Part shown: positions 1-8,129 of the stretch, piece by piece | Layout: the number at the start of each line of letters is the position of its first letter | Position numbering within the stretch: the first letter of the stretch is position 1 | Source of the DNA: Pirellulaceae bacterium | GTDB taxonomy: Bacteria; Planctomycetota; Planctomycetia; Pirellulales; Pirellulaceae | Direction of reading: 5' to 3' | Assembly (NCBI GenBank): GCA_023382975.1 | Contig: JAHDXO010000003.1 | Location: forward strand, 170,632-234,631 | DNA length: 64,000 nt | Notes under the pieces: generated by a model | Seen by the model: the letters and a program-made list of their open reading frames with translations, nothing else | Database searches by the model: none | What the model was told of the DNA's origin: nothing | Program-made: the position numbers and the translations under genes

Positions 1-1077
1 GTGAAGACTTCCCTTCTCCTGCAGCGACCGCAGACGTTCCTCGAACTGAGCATCGATCTCCGCCACGCGGTCGCGATAGCGCTGGGCGTCCTCCGGGCGT
101 CCGGCCAGTTGCAGACAACGGGCCAGGGCCAGGTTGGGATCTCGTCGATTCGGTTGAAGCTCGATCGCTGCACGGAGCCATCGCTCGGCCGCGTCCCATC
201 GTCGCAACTCCAGCGAGATCTCGCCCAGTTCCAGCAGGGCTTCGTAGTCGCCCGGTGCCGTCGTGAGAAGCTCGTCCAGCAACCGAGTCGCCTGTTCGTG
301 TTCACCCAGCGACCGGAAGCAGCGGGCACGGGTCAATCGCACATCGCGGTCGTCGGGCGGTAGGTTCCGCAGTTGGTCGAGGTGGTCGAGCGCCTCGCGA
401 GGAGCGGAACGCGAGAGCAATTCGGCAAGCCGCCGTCGCGCCTGGTCGTGATCGGGCTCGGCTTCGACCACTCGGCGAAAATGGCCGGCGGCGGTATCGA
501 CATCGCCCGTGCGGATGGCGATCTCCCCGGCCCAAATCCAGCTTTGAAGCCGATCCGGAGCCCGGTCGCAGTGCCCATCCCACAACTCCAAACACGTCAG
601 TGCCAGGGCGACATCGACGCGGTGCAGGCTGCCGACGATCGCGGCTTCCAGAATCAACCGGCTCTCGGCAGTCGCGGGGTGGGCCCGGCAGACGGCCAGT
701 AAATGGTCGATATGCCGAGTGTCCCCGTTTTGCAGTTGCAGCAGCAGGCGTTCCAGTTCGACCGCATCGGGAACGGCATGGGCTCGCCCCGCGGCATCCA
801 ACAGCCGCTCGGCATCGGCCGTCGCCCCGTCGCGGCGAGCTGCCTGGGCGGCCAAGAGCAACACCTGGTCGTCGCGCGGCCAGATGTGCAGACATTCTTC
901 CAGCAGTCCGCGGGCGCGCGGAAAATCGCGGTCCAACAGAGCCGCTTCGGCCGCTCGGAAACGAGACGTAGCCCACATTTGCCGAGCCAGATGGACCAGC
1001 ATCCCGCCAATGACCAGCAACAGCAATGCAATCAACAGAATCCGTCGCGCTGAGACGACGATCGACGAATGTGCCAT
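1..1077 (-). CDS. TPR-repeat membrane-anchored protein, C-terminus beyond left edge
   Basis: A continuous frame reads from an ATG at 1077 to the first base of the window without a stop: 359 residues are visible and the protein continues outside. Residues about 11-30 form one hydrophobic segment (RILLIALLLLVIGGML), so it is probably anchored by a single N-terminal helix with the rest soluble. The remainder is a run of degenerate tetratricopeptide-like helix pairs, for example 'AAGHFRRVVEAEPDHDQARR' and 'AAERWLRAAIELQPN'. Such proteins are scaffolds for protein-protein contacts; no enzymatic motif is visible. It is divergently oriented to the DUF1559 gene at 1257. The specific partner or pathway is unknown. 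Confidence 0.8.
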   Translation of the reverse strand, partial: MAHSSIVVSARRILLIALLLLVIGGMLVHLARQMWATSRFRAAEAALLDRDFPRARGLLEECLHIWPRDDQVLLLAAQAARRDGATADAERLLDAAGRAHAVPDAVELERLLLQLQNGDTRHIDHLLAVCRAHPATAESRLILEAAIVGSLHRVDVALALTCLELWDGHCDRAPDRLQSWIWAGEIAIRTGDVDTAAGHFRRVVEAEPDHDQARRRLAELLSRSAPREALDHLDQLRNLPPDDRDVRLTRARCFRSLGEHEQATRLLDELLTTAPGDYEALLELGEISLELRRWDAAERWLRAAIELQPNRRDPNLALARCLQLAGRPEDAQRYRDRVAEIDAQFEERLRSLQEKGSLH

Positions 1078-1148
1078 CCTCAACCGCGCCCGGTAAAAGT
1101 GGAATTTCAACAAGTTAGCATAAGCAAAATTATTTTTTGTGATACCAC

Positions 1149-1177
1149 TTGACAGCGATTTCGAATCGTTTCATTCT
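1149..1177 (+). promoter_or_regulatory. Possible promoter for the DUF1559 gene
   Basis: A perfect TTGACA at 1149-1154 is followed after 17 bases by CATTCT, a weak -10. It sits 80 bases ahead of the DUF1559 start, in an AT-richer stretch. The start itself is supported by GGGAG at 1245-1249. The -10 match is poor, so this is tentative. Confidence 0.3.
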
Positions 1178-1256
1178 GTAGATCCTGTTCTTTGTAGGGG
1201 ATCGGTTTCCAACAACTGACCTACTTTCTCTTCTTGTACCTTGTGGGAGTTCGCTT

Positions 1257-2315
1257 ATGTCTATGTTGCGTAAAGGACGACTGGTCCGATCTGGCTTCAC
1301 ACTGGTCGAATTGCTGGTCGTGATCGCCATCATTGGAATTCTTGTTGCCTTGCTTCTGCCCGCCATTCAAGCCGCGCGAGAAGCTTCCCGGCGTGCCCAA
1401 TGCTCGAACCACCTGAAACAACTGGGCTTGGCAATCCACAATTTCCACGATGGTCGGAAGTACAAGCCGCCGGGGACAACCCGGGATCAGCCTCCGTTCG
1501 GCCCGGCCGCTTCGAATTGGGGAGCCAGTTGGTTGGTGTATATCTTGCCCTACGTCGAGCAACAGGGACTTTGGGACCAGTTGACGATCGGCGGTGGAAC
1601 GGGCTACGGCAACGCCACGAATGGTCCTTTCTACACTGGACACATGATTCCCGTCTATCGATGTCCATCCACGCCGCTACCGGAATTGACCACAGGCACG
1701 GTTCCCGGGAGCGGCAATCTGATGCTGCCGACCTACGTGGGAATCGCAGGTGCAGTCAATGGGTTGATCCCCGGCTACACGGAGACCCGCAACAAGCCGC
1801 CGGGGGCCGCCACCAACTGTTGTTCCGGCGGAATTCTGTCCAACGGCGGAGGGCTGCCTCCAAATCTGAAGCAGACGTTCGCTCACCTGACCGACGGCAA
1901 TTCGAATGTGATGATGGTGAGCGAGCACGGCGATTTTCTGCTGATTGAGAACAACATCAAGGTCGCCTGGACTGGGGCGGGGCCCCACGGTTGGACGATC
2001 GGTTGGGGCGATACGATGACGAATATGGTCGGCTCCGGAGCCGGCGACAACCGCGCATTCAATCTGACGACGGTGCGGCACCCGATCAATCAGAAGTCCT
2101 GGCCGACGATCACCAGCGCCAGCCAAGGCAACTGCACCGGCTTGGGTATTTGCCAGAACACGGGGCAGAACATTCCTCTGAACTCGGCGCATCCGGGCGG
2201 AGTGATGATGCTGATGGGCGACGGCGCGGTGCGGTTTCTGAGCGACAACGTGTCCATGGCTACGGTCGGGCGACTCGCCACGCGAGACGACGGCCAGCCG
2301 CTCGAGAGTTTCTAG
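1257..2315 (+). CDS. DUF1559 protein with prepilin-type N-terminus
   Basis: 352 residues. The N-terminus is a textbook type IV pilin/pseudopilin signal: basic leader, then SGFTLVELLVVIAIIGILVA, with the prepilin peptidase site after Gly13 followed by a methylatable Phe and Glu at +5. The conserved start of the mature part (LLPAIQAAREASRRAQCSNHLKQ) and the C-terminal HPGG...MGDGAVRFL box identify the DUF1559 (SBP_bac_10) family, expanded to dozens of copies in planctomycete genomes. Function is not established; a pseudopilin-like surface or secretion role is inferred from the signal. A hairpin and a small lipoprotein gene follow, a pairing common in this phylum. GGGAG 8 bases upstream fixes the start. 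Confidence 0.93.
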   Translation: MSMLRKGRLVRSGFTLVELLVVIAIIGILVALLLPAIQAAREASRRAQCSNHLKQLGLAIHNFHDGRKYKPPGTTRDQPPFGPAASNWGASWLVYILPYVEQQGLWDQLTIGGGTGYGNATNGPFYTGHMIPVYRCPSTPLPELTTGTVPGSGNLMLPTYVGIAGAVNGLIPGYTETRNKPPGAATNCCSGGILSNGGGLPPNLKQTFAHLTDGNSNVMMVSEHGDFLLIENNIKVAWTGAGPHGWTIGWGDTMTNMVGSGAGDNRAFNLTTVRHPINQKSWPTITSASQGNCTGLGICQNTGQNIPLNSAHPGGVMMLMGDGAVRFLSDNVSMATVGRLATRDDGQPLESF

Positions 2316-2352
2316 GGCCGTTGGCGGTCACGGGACTCGTTCATTTTCGTCG

Positions 2353-2375
2353 CCGCGTCTCTTCTCGAGACGCGG
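2353..2375. repeat. Perfect 9-bp hairpin between DUF1559 and lipoprotein genes
   Basis: CCGCGTCTC and GAGACGCGG are perfect inverted repeats around a 5-base loop. There is no T-run after it, so it is more likely an mRNA-stabilising hairpin or an interspersed palindrome than a factor-independent terminator. Confidence 0.6.
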
Positions 2376-2398
2376 ATTCCTAATCGGAGAATTCTCAA

Positions 2399-2803
2399 GT
2401 GCTACAAGTTTGGAATCTGTTTGCGATCAGCCTGTTGCTGGTGTCGTGCGTCGGTTGTTCGTCCAAGAGCCAAGGCCCGACGCTGGCCGACGTCAAGGGA
2501 AGCGTGAATTTTGATGGCCAGCCTTTGCCTTCGGGCGAAGTGATGTTCGTCGTGCCCGGCGAGCACACCGCGGTTCTTCCGGTGACCGGAGGCGAGTTCA
2601 CTGGACAGGCCGCCGTCGGTGCGAACCGCGTCGAGGTGTACTCGTACCAGATGGGCGGCGCGGTGGTGGACATGAACGGCGAGAAGTTCGGGGGCGAGCA
2701 AGAGAACATCATCCCCGCAAAGTTCAATGTGAATTCGACGCTCACCGCCCAGGTTGAATCGCAGGGCGGCGGAGAATTCAAGTTCGACGTGACGTCAAAG
2801 TGA
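2399..2803 (+). CDS. Small secreted lipoprotein downstream of DUF1559
   Basis: 134 residues from a GTG codon preceded by CGGAGA. The N-terminus is a lipoprotein signal (LFAISLLLVSCVGCSSK) with LVSC and CVGC both possible lipobox sites; the mature part is a beta-rich domain of about 110 residues (DVKGSVNFDGQPLPSGEVMF) resembling the carboxypeptidase-regulatory-like or transthyretin-like domains that usually follow DUF1559 genes in planctomycetes. Its role is unknown. The last 9 bases overlap the convergent isochorismatase-like gene. Confidence 0.75.
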   Translation: MLQVWNLFAISLLLVSCVGCSSKSQGPTLADVKGSVNFDGQPLPSGEVMFVVPGEHTAVLPVTGGEFTGQAAVGANRVEVYSYQMGGAVVDMNGEKFGGEQENIIPAKFNVNSTLTAQVESQGGGEFKFDVTSK

Positions 2804-3412
2804 GGCGGTGGTCGGCGACTCTTCGCGCGCCAGCCGCGAAATCTCTTTGAATTCGGGACTGCCGGCCACTTCGGTCCACTCGAACATCGCTGCCTCGGAT
2901 GTCGTCAACACGCCTCCGGCCATCTCGATGCGCCGCAGGGCGGTCTGATAGTCCAGTTCGAACCTCGATCCGACCGCGTCGACCGCGACGTAGACGCGAA
3001 ATCCATCGTGCAGCAGATCCATGACCGTTTGCAGCACGCAGACATGGGTCTCGATGCCGACCACCAGGATCTTGCTGCGGCCTGCGTCGGCCCATGGCTC
3101 GAATAATCCGCCGCATTGACCGCAACTGAACGTCAGCTTCGATGGAATCTCGCCCAGGCGAGCGGCGATCTCCGGGACCGTCGCTCCCAGGCCGCGCGGA
3201 TACTGCTCGGTGGCCGCCGCGGGAATTCCCAAAACCCGAGCCGCATCCAGCAGCCGTCGAACGTTCCAAACCAACCGCTCCCGGTCGCGGATGTGGGGAA
3301 TCAGCTTCTCCTGGATGTCGACCACCAGCAAGGCCGTGTCGTCGCGCGACATCAGTTCGGGGCTGCGGGGCAAGCGAGCATGCGTTTCCGGGGCGGATTG
3401 AATTTCCATCAT
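2795..3412 (-). CDS. Isochorismatase-family cysteine hydrolase
   Basis: 205 residues, the usual size of this family. The fold is recognisable from the LLVVDIQEKL strand with the catalytic Asp32, Lys92 in the IPSKLTFSC stretch, and the nucleophile Cys125 in VVGIETHVCVLQTV. Members hydrolyse isochorismate, nicotinamide, carbamates or similar amides; the substrate cannot be told from sequence. The GIETHVCV form with no extra domains is typical of the general cysteine hydrolases of the YcaC/hydrolase group rather than EntB. It overlaps the lipoprotein gene tail to tail by 9 bases and is followed, upstream in its own direction, by the GH51 gene on the same strand 118 bases away. Confidence 0.85.
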   Translation of the reverse strand: MMEIQSAPETHARLPRSPELMSRDDTALLVVDIQEKLIPHIRDRERLVWNVRRLLDAARVLGIPAAATEQYPRGLGATVPEIAARLGEIPSKLTFSCGQCGGLFEPWADAGRSKILVVGIETHVCVLQTVMDLLHDGFRVYVAVDAVGSRFELDYQTALRRIEMAGGVLTTSEAAMFEWTEVAGSPEFKEISRLAREESPTTASL

Positions 3413-3456
3413 TCGGTGTTCTCCTAAGTGGGTCGCGGGCGCCGAACGCGACTCGA

Positions 3457-3476
3457 AGTCCGACGCAGTTCGGACT
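3457..3476. repeat. 7-bp hairpin between GH51 and isochorismatase genes
   Basis: AGTCCGA and TCGGACT form a perfect inverted repeat with a 6-base loop, between the end of the GH51 gene and the start of the hydrolase gene. No T-run follows on either strand. Confidence 0.45.
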
Positions 3477-3530
3477 CTCGGCTAGCGGACGCGGGCCGAA
3501 GGCGCCTCAAGCATTTTGTTACTTCGGGCA

Positions 3531-5516
3531 TCACGGTGCGTTCGCCGCCGGCAGCCGGACCACGGTGACGCTCAACGGCGGCACTTGGATTCGGCCGTCG
3601 CGGCGGAAAATCTGCTCGGCGATCTTCAAACGCTCGTTGCCCGCTTCGTTGCGCAACGCCGGATCGTCGCCCGCGATGACCCAGCTCTTTCCCTCGGCCG
3701 CCAACTCGGCGCCGGCGACCTTCAGCTCGAACGCCTTGGCCTCCTGGTTCGGGTTGACGATTCCGATCGTCAACGCCTTTCGGTCGTTGGTCCAAGCGGC
3801 GGAAACATTCAGGCCGGCCAAGCCGTGATCACCGTCGACCGCGACGGGGATCGAACCGAAATGGCGGCGGTACAGGAGAAGAGGCAGCGCGGTCGCGTCG
3901 AAGAAGGCCGCGGTCTTCGTCGTCTTGATGCAACCGATCACGTTGACCGTCTGCGCGTAGTGGGCCATCTGGATGATGTCGCTGTGGCGGAAGTATTCGT
4001 GCAATCCCACCGCCACTCCCAGCGCATCGGCCAGATCGTAGCTGCAGCCCAGTTCGCCGTAGACGTAAGGCTGGTACCAGTAGTTCCACTCGGTCATCGC
4101 GACCGGAACCGGCCCCTTGTCGAGCAGTCCCAGTTCGCTCTGCAGACGGCGGTGGCCTTCGGCTTTCTCGCGAACGGAATCGGCCAATTGATTGACGTGG
4201 GCAAGCACACTATCCCGGTTCTTGCTGCGGTAGAAGTGCTCGGCGATCAGGTTCAAGTGCTCGGCACACTCGCGGAGCATGCCCTCGGACCAAGTGCGTT
4301 TCTCGTTCGGATCGTGCTGGCGGTTGATCGTCCCCAACGCTCCGCTGCCCAGCAACTGCAGCGAGCGGTCGACCTGCCACATCGCCTCGGCCACCTGGTT
4401 GTGCTTCAGCGTGTAGTGCTTCAGTTGCATGAAGCCCAACTGCCACGGGCCCCACATCTCGTTGCCAACGCACCAGTAGCGGACACCGTACGGTTCGGCA
4501 TGTCCGTTCTTCACTCGCCAGCTTCCTCCCAACGTTTCGCCCGACCCGTTGCAGTATTCCACTTGCTGAGCCGCCGAGTAGGCATCGCCGAACCCCGTGT
4601 TGACCGCGATCATCGGTTCCGTTTTCACTTCGCGGCAGAAGTCCAGGAATTCGTCCAGCCCGAAATCGTTGTGCTCGACTCCGGTCCAGGCCGGGTTCTT
4701 GCGCGGCGGTCGCCGGTCGCGGTCGCCAATGCCGTCCCGCCAGTCGTAGCCGCTGACGAAATTCCCGCCGGGCCAGCGGTACATCGTGGCGTCCAACTGC
4801 TTCAGCAGCGCCAGCGTGTCCGCCCGCATTCCGCGCACATTGTCCGCTGGCATCAACGACGCCGTGCCGATCAGCACGGGCCCGCCACTCACCCGGAATT
4901 CGAGTATCGCATGATCGGTGCTCGTGTCGGCGGTGAAACGCACAGGATGTTTCCGGTACCCCTCGCCGACGCCCTGAATCTGCACCGTTTGGCGATCCTG
5001 TTCGCCATCGCCCCAGACCAACGACACGGCAACCGTGGCATCCGGGCCATCGGCCCGTAGCCAGACATAGCCCTCGTACTGGCGACCGGCGACGACTCCC
5101 AAGTCCCGCTGCCGGATTCCGCTGCCCGCAGCGATGCGCGGCGTGTGGCTGCCGACAAACGAGTCCTCGGCGATCATCTGCACCGAATCGGCCGGGCCCA
5201 GGATTTCCCAAGGCGACGCGCCGACCACCGGAAATGGCGCGTCCTGCAAACTGCGGTACGGCCGGTAGTCGGCGGTAACCGGAAAGTAGAACTTGCGATC
5301 TTCGAGCATCTCCGCCCAGATGCCGCCGTAAATGCAGCGTCCCAGATGCTCGATGAATTGGCCGTACAGGAACGGATTGATCGGCTCTCCCGTCCGCGCG
5401 GCGTCCAGAGTGACCGTGGGGGTGACATCTTCGGCGGCCGGAACGCCCGTCGGCGCCGCGATGCAAAACGCCAACGCCAGCCCGACTGCCAACGAAAGTG
5501 GAACGCGATTCTTCAT
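3531..5516 (-). CDS. Secreted alpha-L-arabinofuranosidase, GH51 family
   Basis: 661 residues with a signal peptide (SLAVGLALAFCIAAPTGVPA). GH51 enzymes remove terminal alpha-L-arabinofuranosyl groups from arabinoxylan, arabinan and related polymers by a retaining mechanism. Family hallmarks are present: GQFIEHLGRCIYGGIWAEML near residue 52, the acid/base Glu353 in VGNEMWG and the nucleophile Glu476 in MTEWNYW. A carbohydrate-binding-like beta insert lies at about 100-220 and the C-terminal beta-sandwich ends with LSVTVVRL. It is probably periplasmic or extracellular. There is no dedicated transporter or regulator next to it. Confidence 0.92.
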   Translation of the reverse strand: MKNRVPLSLAVGLALAFCIAAPTGVPAAEDVTPTVTLDAARTGEPINPFLYGQFIEHLGRCIYGGIWAEMLEDRKFYFPVTADYRPYRSLQDAPFPVVGASPWEILGPADSVQMIAEDSFVGSHTPRIAAGSGIRQRDLGVVAGRQYEGYVWLRADGPDATVAVSLVWGDGEQDRQTVQIQGVGEGYRKHPVRFTADTSTDHAILEFRVSGGPVLIGTASLMPADNVRGMRADTLALLKQLDATMYRWPGGNFVSGYDWRDGIGDRDRRPPRKNPAWTGVEHNDFGLDEFLDFCREVKTEPMIAVNTGFGDAYSAAQQVEYCNGSGETLGGSWRVKNGHAEPYGVRYWCVGNEMWGPWQLGFMQLKHYTLKHNQVAEAMWQVDRSLQLLGSGALGTINRQHDPNEKRTWSEGMLRECAEHLNLIAEHFYRSKNRDSVLAHVNQLADSVREKAEGHRRLQSELGLLDKGPVPVAMTEWNYWYQPYVYGELGCSYDLADALGVAVGLHEYFRHSDIIQMAHYAQTVNVIGCIKTTKTAAFFDATALPLLLYRRHFGSIPVAVDGDHGLAGLNVSAAWTNDRKALTIGIVNPNQEAKAFELKVAGAELAAEGKSWVIAGDDPALRNEAGNERLKIAEQIFRRDGRIQVPPLSVTVVRLPAANAP

Positions 5517-5606
5517 GGTGTTGTTCTCGCAATCTGATGTAAAGGAGCCGTAATGTTCCGACTTATCGCAGAATCGGCCGCAATGGTCTCGGTACAGCCG
5601 TCTTGG

Positions 5607-6173
5607 TCAATCGAACACGCTCGAAAGCCGAATACCAGATTGTGGCAGTATCAAAGGAGCGAGCAGCGTGTCGGGCTCGCTCAATTGCTCGCAGCTTTCG
5701 TACCCACCGGCGTGCGGCAGTCGGTGGATTTCCACCAGTCGCTGTTCAGGGACCACGATCCAGTATTCCGGTATGCCGGCCTCTGCATAGATGTCCGCCT
5801 TGTCGCGGTCCAGGCCTACGGTGGCCACAGCTACTTCGATCACTAAATCGGCGGTCTGCGGATGGCGGGTACGGTACTGCTTGGCATCCCCGCGGACGAC
5901 GGCCACATCCGGCTCGGGCTCCGAATCGGCGAGGCTCAACGGCGCTTCCTGCCGAACATGCAAACCCTCCGGGACGGCCGATTCCAACCATTTGGACAGC
6001 AGTTGAACGATGTAGGTGTGCAAAGGCGATTTGGTCATGCGTTCGGTGATGACTCCGCGCAGCAGTTCCGTCCGTTCGGCAATGATCCCCGCGGCACTCA
6101 GCCGATGGTACTGCTCGACCGAAATCGGCAAGGCCGCATGGCGGACAGCGGGTTTTTCGAGAATCGACGGCAT
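5607..6173 (-). CDS. Uma2-family (DUF820) PD-(D/E)XK nuclease-like protein
   Basis: 188 residues, normal for the family. Diagnostic features: PISVEQYHRL at the start, SEPEPDVAVVRG with Pro88-Asp89, LVIEVA with Glu113, and the DKADIYAEAGIPEYWIV block with Lys125. Together these match the restriction-endonuclease-like active site of DUF820. Family members are very numerous in cyanobacteria and planctomycetes and their biological role is unproven. It stands alone between the GH51 and BNR genes. Confidence 0.9.
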   Translation of the reverse strand: MPSILEKPAVRHAALPISVEQYHRLSAAGIIAERTELLRGVITERMTKSPLHTYIVQLLSKWLESAVPEGLHVRQEAPLSLADSEPEPDVAVVRGDAKQYRTRHPQTADLVIEVAVATVGLDRDKADIYAEAGIPEYWIVVPEQRLVEIHRLPHAGGYESCEQLSEPDTLLAPLILPQSGIRLSSVFD

Positions 6174-6485
6174 CGCGTTGTGTCAGGCAGAAAGAAGGCC
6201 GAATTTCCACGCATCGTGCGAAGGGCATTGTACCTCGGCTGCACCTCATGCGAAAGTCTAGCCCGAACAACCGCTTCGAACATCCTTTCGAATTGTGCAA
6301 GGCCGGAGCTATGGATGCCATCGAAGCTATCGAGTACGAAGCGATTTGTGCGCTGGACACGGCACAAAGTACATGGACACGAACAACTTTCCGTTCTTGT
6401 CGAGTGTCCCGGTGAGCAGCACGGCGCTCGCACCCGGTTCGGCACCGGTGGCTGGAATCATTCCGCTTACCTATCTTTGCCCATC
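6174..6485. other. Intergenic stretch without a recognisable gene
   Basis: 312 bases between the Uma2 start and the BNR protein stop, upstream of Uma2. Short frames on both strands are unlike any family and lack ribosome sites. It must hold the Uma2 promoter but no clear -35/-10 pair stands out. Confidence 0.4.
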
Positions 6486-7931
6486 TTAATCGCGCCAAGC
6501 GGCTTCGAGCAATCGTTCGAGGCGGAAGTCGAGGATGGCGATCCCCCGTTCCGGTTTGCCGCCGTTGGGATCGGCGGTAAAGGACAAGATGTTGCGGTCG
6601 CGCAGCCGGCGGCGGTCTGGTTTGGTCGCATCGTGGCAGGTGAATTCCGGTCCGGTCAGGTGCATGGTCTTCCACTGGCTCCAGCGATCGGCGGCTCGGG
6701 CTACGTGCGCCTGGAATCCCTCGTTGGTCGAGAAGTAGATGATCATCGTGTCATCCGGTGCCGCGATGATCATCGGGCGACGCCTCGGCAGCGGCATCGG
6801 AAGGGGCTGGCTGCGATGCCAACCGCCTTGCGGATCACGCCAGTAATGGTAGTAGTTCAGCCGATGCTGTTCGTCCAGCGGCGGATTGTGCTGAAGCACC
6901 TCCGGCCGGAACGGCTCGGCCATGTGGTAGGTCGCTACGTGAGGCTGGTTGTTCGAATCCATGGTCATGGCGCACTGGTTCATCAGCCACGAAAACACCG
7001 GGATTTCGCAAACGACGATCCCCGGGCTGTCGAGCACGATGCGCTGTCCCAGGCGGGTGTCGGCGATCGGGACGCCGGCGTTGTTCTTCCAGTTTCGGCC
7101 CCGGTCGTCGCTGAAGGCGTAGTGCAGGTCGTGGTTGCTGGCCCAGCTCCGGCCAGCTTCGCGGTACACCCAGGTAATGTGCAACCGCCCGTCGGCGTCG
7201 AACAGCAAGTCGTGCATATAGGCGTTGCGCGAAGGACTGTTGTTCCACGCCGGATACACGCCTTCCAGACCGAACAGGCGATCGCTGATGATGTCCCACC
7301 GCCCGCGGTCGGAATCGTATTGGAACAGGGCGATGTTGCCCGCACCGCTGCCGCCGCTGCGGTAGAAAAAGTACAAGGTCTCGTCGGGACCGTTGAAGAA
7401 ACGGGGATACGTGACTTGCTGGGGCGCGCCCGGCACGACCGCCTGCTGGGGCTCGAAATCCGTCTTGCTGAGGCGTTCGGGCGGCTCGGTCAGCAAGCCC
7501 GCGCGGCTGCGGGCATAGTTCAAATCGTCCCCGTGGTGGTCCCAGGCAAGGTGCAATCGACCATCGCCGGGACTGATGCCCACCACGGTATTGCGATGCC
7601 CGTCGTACCGGTTTTGCTCCGGCTGTCCAGCGGCCAGCACGTGGTCGTCGAGTCTTACTCGTTGGACCGCGTCACTCGTCAGACACCGGCGCGCGACGGT
7701 CAGAACTCGATCGGCACCCCAGTAGATCGTGTACTGATAGTCGCCCCAACTGACGATCTTGTCTTGATCGAACGAGGCCCAGTTGAACGATGTCCATACC
7801 GGCTGCTCCACGATAACCACGCGATCGGTGCCCAGGACGGGCAGCTTCGGTTCGGCCGCGGCGTGGTGCAGCATGGAACCCCACAGAACCGCGCTGACGG
7901 ATCCCAGAAAAACCGTAATCTCCGTTCGCAT
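6486..7931 (-). CDS. Secreted BNR-repeat beta-propeller protein (BNR_4 type)
   Basis: 481 residues from the ATG at 7931, chosen because GGAAAGGAG lies just upstream; an in-frame start 18 codons earlier lacks one. A signal peptide (TVFLGSVSAVLWGSMLHHAAA) precedes a propeller-like domain. Blades carry Asp-box-like turns such as SDDRGRNWK and repeated 'DGRLHITWVYR' / 'NQPHVATYHM' strands. The family (BNR repeat-containing family member) occurs in polysaccharide-utilising bacteria and some related propellers are ulvan lyases or sialidase-like, so a role in polysaccharide breakdown is plausible but unproven. No catalytic residue can be assigned by eye. Confidence 0.8.
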   Translation of the reverse strand: MRTEITVFLGSVSAVLWGSMLHHAAAEPKLPVLGTDRVVIVEQPVWTSFNWASFDQDKIVSWGDYQYTIYWGADRVLTVARRCLTSDAVQRVRLDDHVLAAGQPEQNRYDGHRNTVVGISPGDGRLHLAWDHHGDDLNYARSRAGLLTEPPERLSKTDFEPQQAVVPGAPQQVTYPRFFNGPDETLYFFYRSGGSGAGNIALFQYDSDRGRWDIISDRLFGLEGVYPAWNNSPSRNAYMHDLLFDADGRLHITWVYREAGRSWASNHDLHYAFSDDRGRNWKNNAGVPIADTRLGQRIVLDSPGIVVCEIPVFSWLMNQCAMTMDSNNQPHVATYHMAEPFRPEVLQHNPPLDEQHRLNYYHYWRDPQGGWHRSQPLPMPLPRRRPMIIAAPDDTMIIYFSTNEGFQAHVARAADRWSQWKTMHLTGPEFTCHDATKPDRRRLRDRNILSFTADPNGGKPERGIAILDFRLERLLEAAWRD

Positions 7932-8050
7932 GGCAAGTGCTCCTTTCCTTTCAGCCCGCTGGGAGTCTAACAACACCGGCCGCAATCGTCAAACGAGCGT
8001 GCTGTGGCCAATCCTTAACACCCGAGTCTTGGGAAACTGCACAGCAGCCC

Positions 8051-8079
8051 CTGTCGAAAGGTCTGGTTCCTGCTATATT
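8051..8079 (+). promoter_or_regulatory. Possible promoter for the RND efflux genes
   Basis: TATATT at 8074-8079 is a good -10; 17 bases upstream CTGTCG is a weak -35. It gives a leader of about 40 bases ahead of the adaptor gene, whose start is preceded by GAAGGAGAA. Confidence 0.4.
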
Positions 8080-8129
8080 TTGCGTTTTTCTCGTCACCAA
8101 CTGGGCATGTACTTCTGAAGGAGAACCGC

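Noticed and set aside
1..1077. Suspected frameshift in the TPR gene
   Set aside because: Re-reading every line gave one continuous frame from 1077 to the window edge; the apparent slip was my misreading.
3516..5060. 514-codon plus-strand frame opposite the GH51 gene
   Set aside because: The minus strand carries all GH51 catalytic motifs; the plus frame has only composition-driven openness.
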